In this document: positions 62,268-64,000 of the stretch, one piece after another | Numbering within the stretch: the stretch's first letter is position 1 | Layout of the letters: each line of letters begins with the position of its first letter | Assembly (NCBI RefSeq): GCF_016861975.1 | Contig: NZ_BOMB01000044.1 | Span: 1 to 64,000 of the forward strand | Direction: 5' to 3' | DNA from: Actinocatenispora rupis | Lineage (GTDB): Bacteria; Actinomycetota; Actinomycetes; Mycobacteriales; Micromonosporaceae | DNA: 64,000 nucleotides | Program-made: the position numbers and the translations under genes | Notes under the pieces: model-generated | What the model saw: only the letters and a program-made list of their open reading frames with translations | Databases searched by the model: none | What the model was told of the DNA's origin: nothing

Positions 62268-62812
62268 CGCGTACTCCGTTCTCCCAGCCAGGCCCGGCGG
62301 AACGTGCGGCGGGCCCGGAACAGCCGGGAGCGCACCGTGCCCGCGGGTACGCCGAGGACCGCGCCGGCCTCGGTCTCGTCCAACCCGTCCACGTCGCGCA
62401 GCACCAACACGGCGCGGTGCTCCGGTGACAGCCGGTCCAGCACGTCGGCGACGTCGGCGGCCAGCGCCGGATCGTCCGGCGCGGGCAGTTCGGGCAGTTC
62501 GGCGGGCACCGCGCGGCTCGACCCGCGGGCGACGCGGACGGCCTCGCGGACCGCGATCACCCGGACCCAGCCGTAGAGTGCCGCCGGTTCGCGCAGCGAC
62601 CCGATCCGCCGCATGACGACGATCAGCGCCTCCTGCGCGGCGTCCGCGGCGTCGGCCAGCGCGATCGGCCCGCACAACCGCCGCACGTACGGGGTGATCG
62701 CGTCGAGCAGGTCGGACAGCGCGATCGCGTCGCCGGCCTGCGCGGCACGTACCACCCGGTCGCGGGTGGCGGGGTCGGACAGCGTGTCGCCGTCGGGCCA
62801 CCGCTGAGTCAT
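62264..62812 (-). CDS. ECF-type RNA polymerase sigma factor
   Basis: A 182-residue sigma factor. Region 2 is seen in ALIVVMRRIGSLREPAALYGWVRVIAVREAVRVAR (outline) and region 4 in LSPEHRAVLVLRDVDGLDETEAGAVLGVPAGTVRSRLFRARRTFRRAW (outline). No anti-sigma factor gene is adjacent inside the window. The ATG at 62812 lies five bases after the hydrolase stop. It may control the hydrolase-sigma-SRPBCC operon. Confidence 0.88.
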   Translation of the reverse strand: MTQRWPDGDTLSDPATRDRVVRAAQAGDAIALSDLLDAITPYVRRLCGPIALADAADAAQEALIVVMRRIGSLREPAALYGWVRVIAVREAVRVARGSSRAVPAELPELPAPDDPALAADVADVLDRLSPEHRAVLVLRDVDGLDETEAGAVLGVPAGTVRSRLFRARRTFRRAWLGERSTR

Positions 62813-62817
62813 GGTCC

Positions 62818-64000
62818 TCACCGTTCGTCGAGCCGTCGCAGGAACGGTACGACGGTGTCCACCACGGGGCTGCGCCGCGGGTCGGCCCAGAGCGCGTCGA
62901 GGTGCGTCATGGCCTCGTCCCCGGCGTACGTGGCGGTCGGGATCCGGGAGTGCGCGGTGACCCAGCGGGCGGCGGCGGTGACGCTGCCGCAGGTCAGGCC
63001 GGTCTGGAAGCAGTACAGCGGCACGTCGATGCTCGCGCCGTGCCACGGCCGCAACCCGAGTACGTCGGTCGTCGCGGTGCGGGAGAAGGGGTCGGCGGCG
63101 GACAGGTCGAGCGTGAGCCGCTGCGGCCAGTACCACTCGAAGGCGGTGGGGCCGGCGCCTGCGAGCACCTCCGCCGCCGCCGCGACCGACGTGTACGCCG
63201 GGCCGATCGCCAGGTCCGGTACGAGCGGGTGGCTGGCGTACAGGTGCTCGACGAGGCCGAGGTTGTCGACCGGACCGGCCGGGCGCAGCGGTGCCGGCAG
63301 CCGCGCGGCGAGCGTCGACGGCGCGGACGGCGCGGTGCGCGCGTACCGGCCGGCGAGCAGCGCCAGCACCGCGTACGTCTCGGTGCGGCCCATCGTCAGC
63401 GACGGGTCGAACACCTCCCCCGCGGCGATCGCCACCAGCCCGTCGCGCGCCTGCGCCGGCGTCACCCGGTACACGTCGCCCTCGCCGGCGAACGCATCGT
63501 GCACTCCGCCGTCGAGGAGTACCAGGCCGGTCAGGTCGCGGTGGCCGGGCCGCCCGGCGAAGTCCCACCCGGCGTACAGCAGGGCGGTGGTGGCGCCCCA
63601 CGAGTGCCCGCCGAGGACGACCCGGCGACCGTCGGCCCGCGCCGCGCACACCACCCGGCGTACGTCGGCGAGCGTCGTGGCGAGCCCCCAGTCCGCGGCG
63701 AACGGTGCCGTGCCGGCGGTCCACGACCGGTACCGGCCGGCGAGGTACCGGTCGGTGGACCGGTCGAGGTCACCGCCGCGCAGTACGGACAGGTCGGCGA
63801 GGTCGGCCTGCCGCCGGTCCACCGCCCACACCTGCGTACCGGGCAGCCGCCGGGCCAGCCCCCGCGCCAGGATCCGGTACCCGCCGGCGGCGCCGAACTG
63901 CCCCGCGACCAGGACCAGCACCTGCCGGGCGGTGGGCGCGCCGACCCGGTACACGTGCACCGGGTGCGCGCCGCCACCGAGCGACACGTACTCCTCGCGC
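62818..64000 (-). CDS. Alpha/beta hydrolase, 5' end outside the window
   Basis: At least 389 residues of an alpha/beta hydrolase. The nucleophile elbow is GGHSWGATTAL (about residue 148 from the GTG at 63987) and a late EAMTHLDALWAD segment may give the catalytic His. The frame stays open through the right edge (REEY before the GTG), so the gene probably begins beyond 64000. Substrate unknown; the operon with an ECF sigma factor suggests an envelope or lipid role, which is weak inference. Confidence 0.8.
   Translation of the reverse strand, partial: REEYVSLGGGAHPVHVYRVGAPTARQVLVLVAGQFGAAGGYRILARGLARRLPGTQVWAVDRRQADLADLSVLRGGDLDRSTDRYLAGRYRSWTAGTAPFAADWGLATTLADVRRVVCAARADGRRVVLGGHSWGATTALLYAGWDFAGRPGHRDLTGLVLLDGGVHDAFAGEGDVYRVTPAQARDGLVAIAAGEVFDPSLTMGRTETYAVLALLAGRYARTAPSAPSTLAARLPAPLRPAGPVDNLGLVEHLYASHPLVPDLAIGPAYTSVAAAAEVLAGAGPTAFEWYWPQRLTLDLSAADPFSRTATTDVLGLRPWHGASIDVPLYCFQTGLTCGSVTAAARWVTAHSRIPTATYAGDEAMTHLDALWADPRRSPVVDTVVPFLRRLDER

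Noticed and set aside
1-64000. CRISPR arrays, tRNA or rRNA genes, insertion sequences, prophage genes or integrase/att sites
   Set aside because: No spaced direct repeats, tRNA-like cloverleaf with conserved TTCGA arm, or transposase/integrase motifs were seen on either strand.

Overview
The window is high-GC actinobacterial chromosome: strong codon-position GC bias, many GTG starts, four-base ATGA/GTGA gene overlaps, and families typical of actinomycetes. A Micromonosporales-type organism is plausible, but nothing in the sequence fixes the genus. I see no tRNA, rRNA, CRISPR array, insertion sequence or phage.

Region A (1-20883) and region B (56240-61653) look like two parts of one hypoxia/dormancy regulon of the mycobacterial DosR type. 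Together they encode families known from that regulon: tandem universal stress proteins, CBS-domain proteins, a phosphoribosyltransferase, a DUF1876 (Rv1738-like) protein, a CtpF-like P-type ATPase, an M50 protease with CBS domains (Rv2625c-like), Hsp20, an Acg-type nitroreductase, an Rv1733c-family membrane protein and a DUF1918 (Rv0569-like) protein. Added to these are a b6-type cytochrome b complex without a Rieske protein, a GNAT/ADP-forming acyl-CoA synthetase fusion, PPK2, a flavodoxin, two zinc alcohol dehydrogenases, a STAS protein and a beta-CASP hydrolase. A recurring 14-bp box (approximately GGGMC-GNNC-GGNCC) lies before most of these transcription units. No DosR/DosS pair is in the window.

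Region C (21064-28581) starts with an Ada-AlkA repair fusion, an MFS transporter and a quinone oxidoreductase with a MerR-type promoter. It then holds a reactive-sulfur module: TauE exporter, CstB-like persulfide dioxygenase/rhodanese and a CstR-like repressor lacking the CsoR copper His. Three copies of a 16-bp palindrome (ATACCCCC-GGGGGTAT type) mark the sulfur promoters and also a small CXXC protein gene. A 1-kb stretch without a gene follows.

Region D (29596-34542) has a glycosyltransferase/CDP-glycerol transferase fusion coupled to a GT-C membrane enzyme, then a SnoaL-tautomerase pair. Region E (34812-49473) is a divergent catabolic island. A ten-gene minus-strand operon (peptide ABC transporter, prolidase-like amidohydrolase, TIGR04076, LLM oxidoreductase, DUF885, SnoaL) faces an XRE-cupin regulator, a DHDPS-family lyase and a three-subunit flavin/iron-sulfur dehydrogenase. 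The content fits uptake and breakdown of (hydroxy)proline-type peptides; the substrate is inferred. Region F (49523-56076) has VOC proteins, a secreted protein of unknown function, an AlbA_2-type protein, a GAF protein and a MarR/amidohydrolase pair with an 11-bp-arm operator. The right edge (61791-64000) has a SRPBCC protein, an ECF sigma factor and a truncated alpha/beta hydrolase.

Across the window an 11-13 bp palindrome, TCCACWGTGGA, occurs six times, far above chance.
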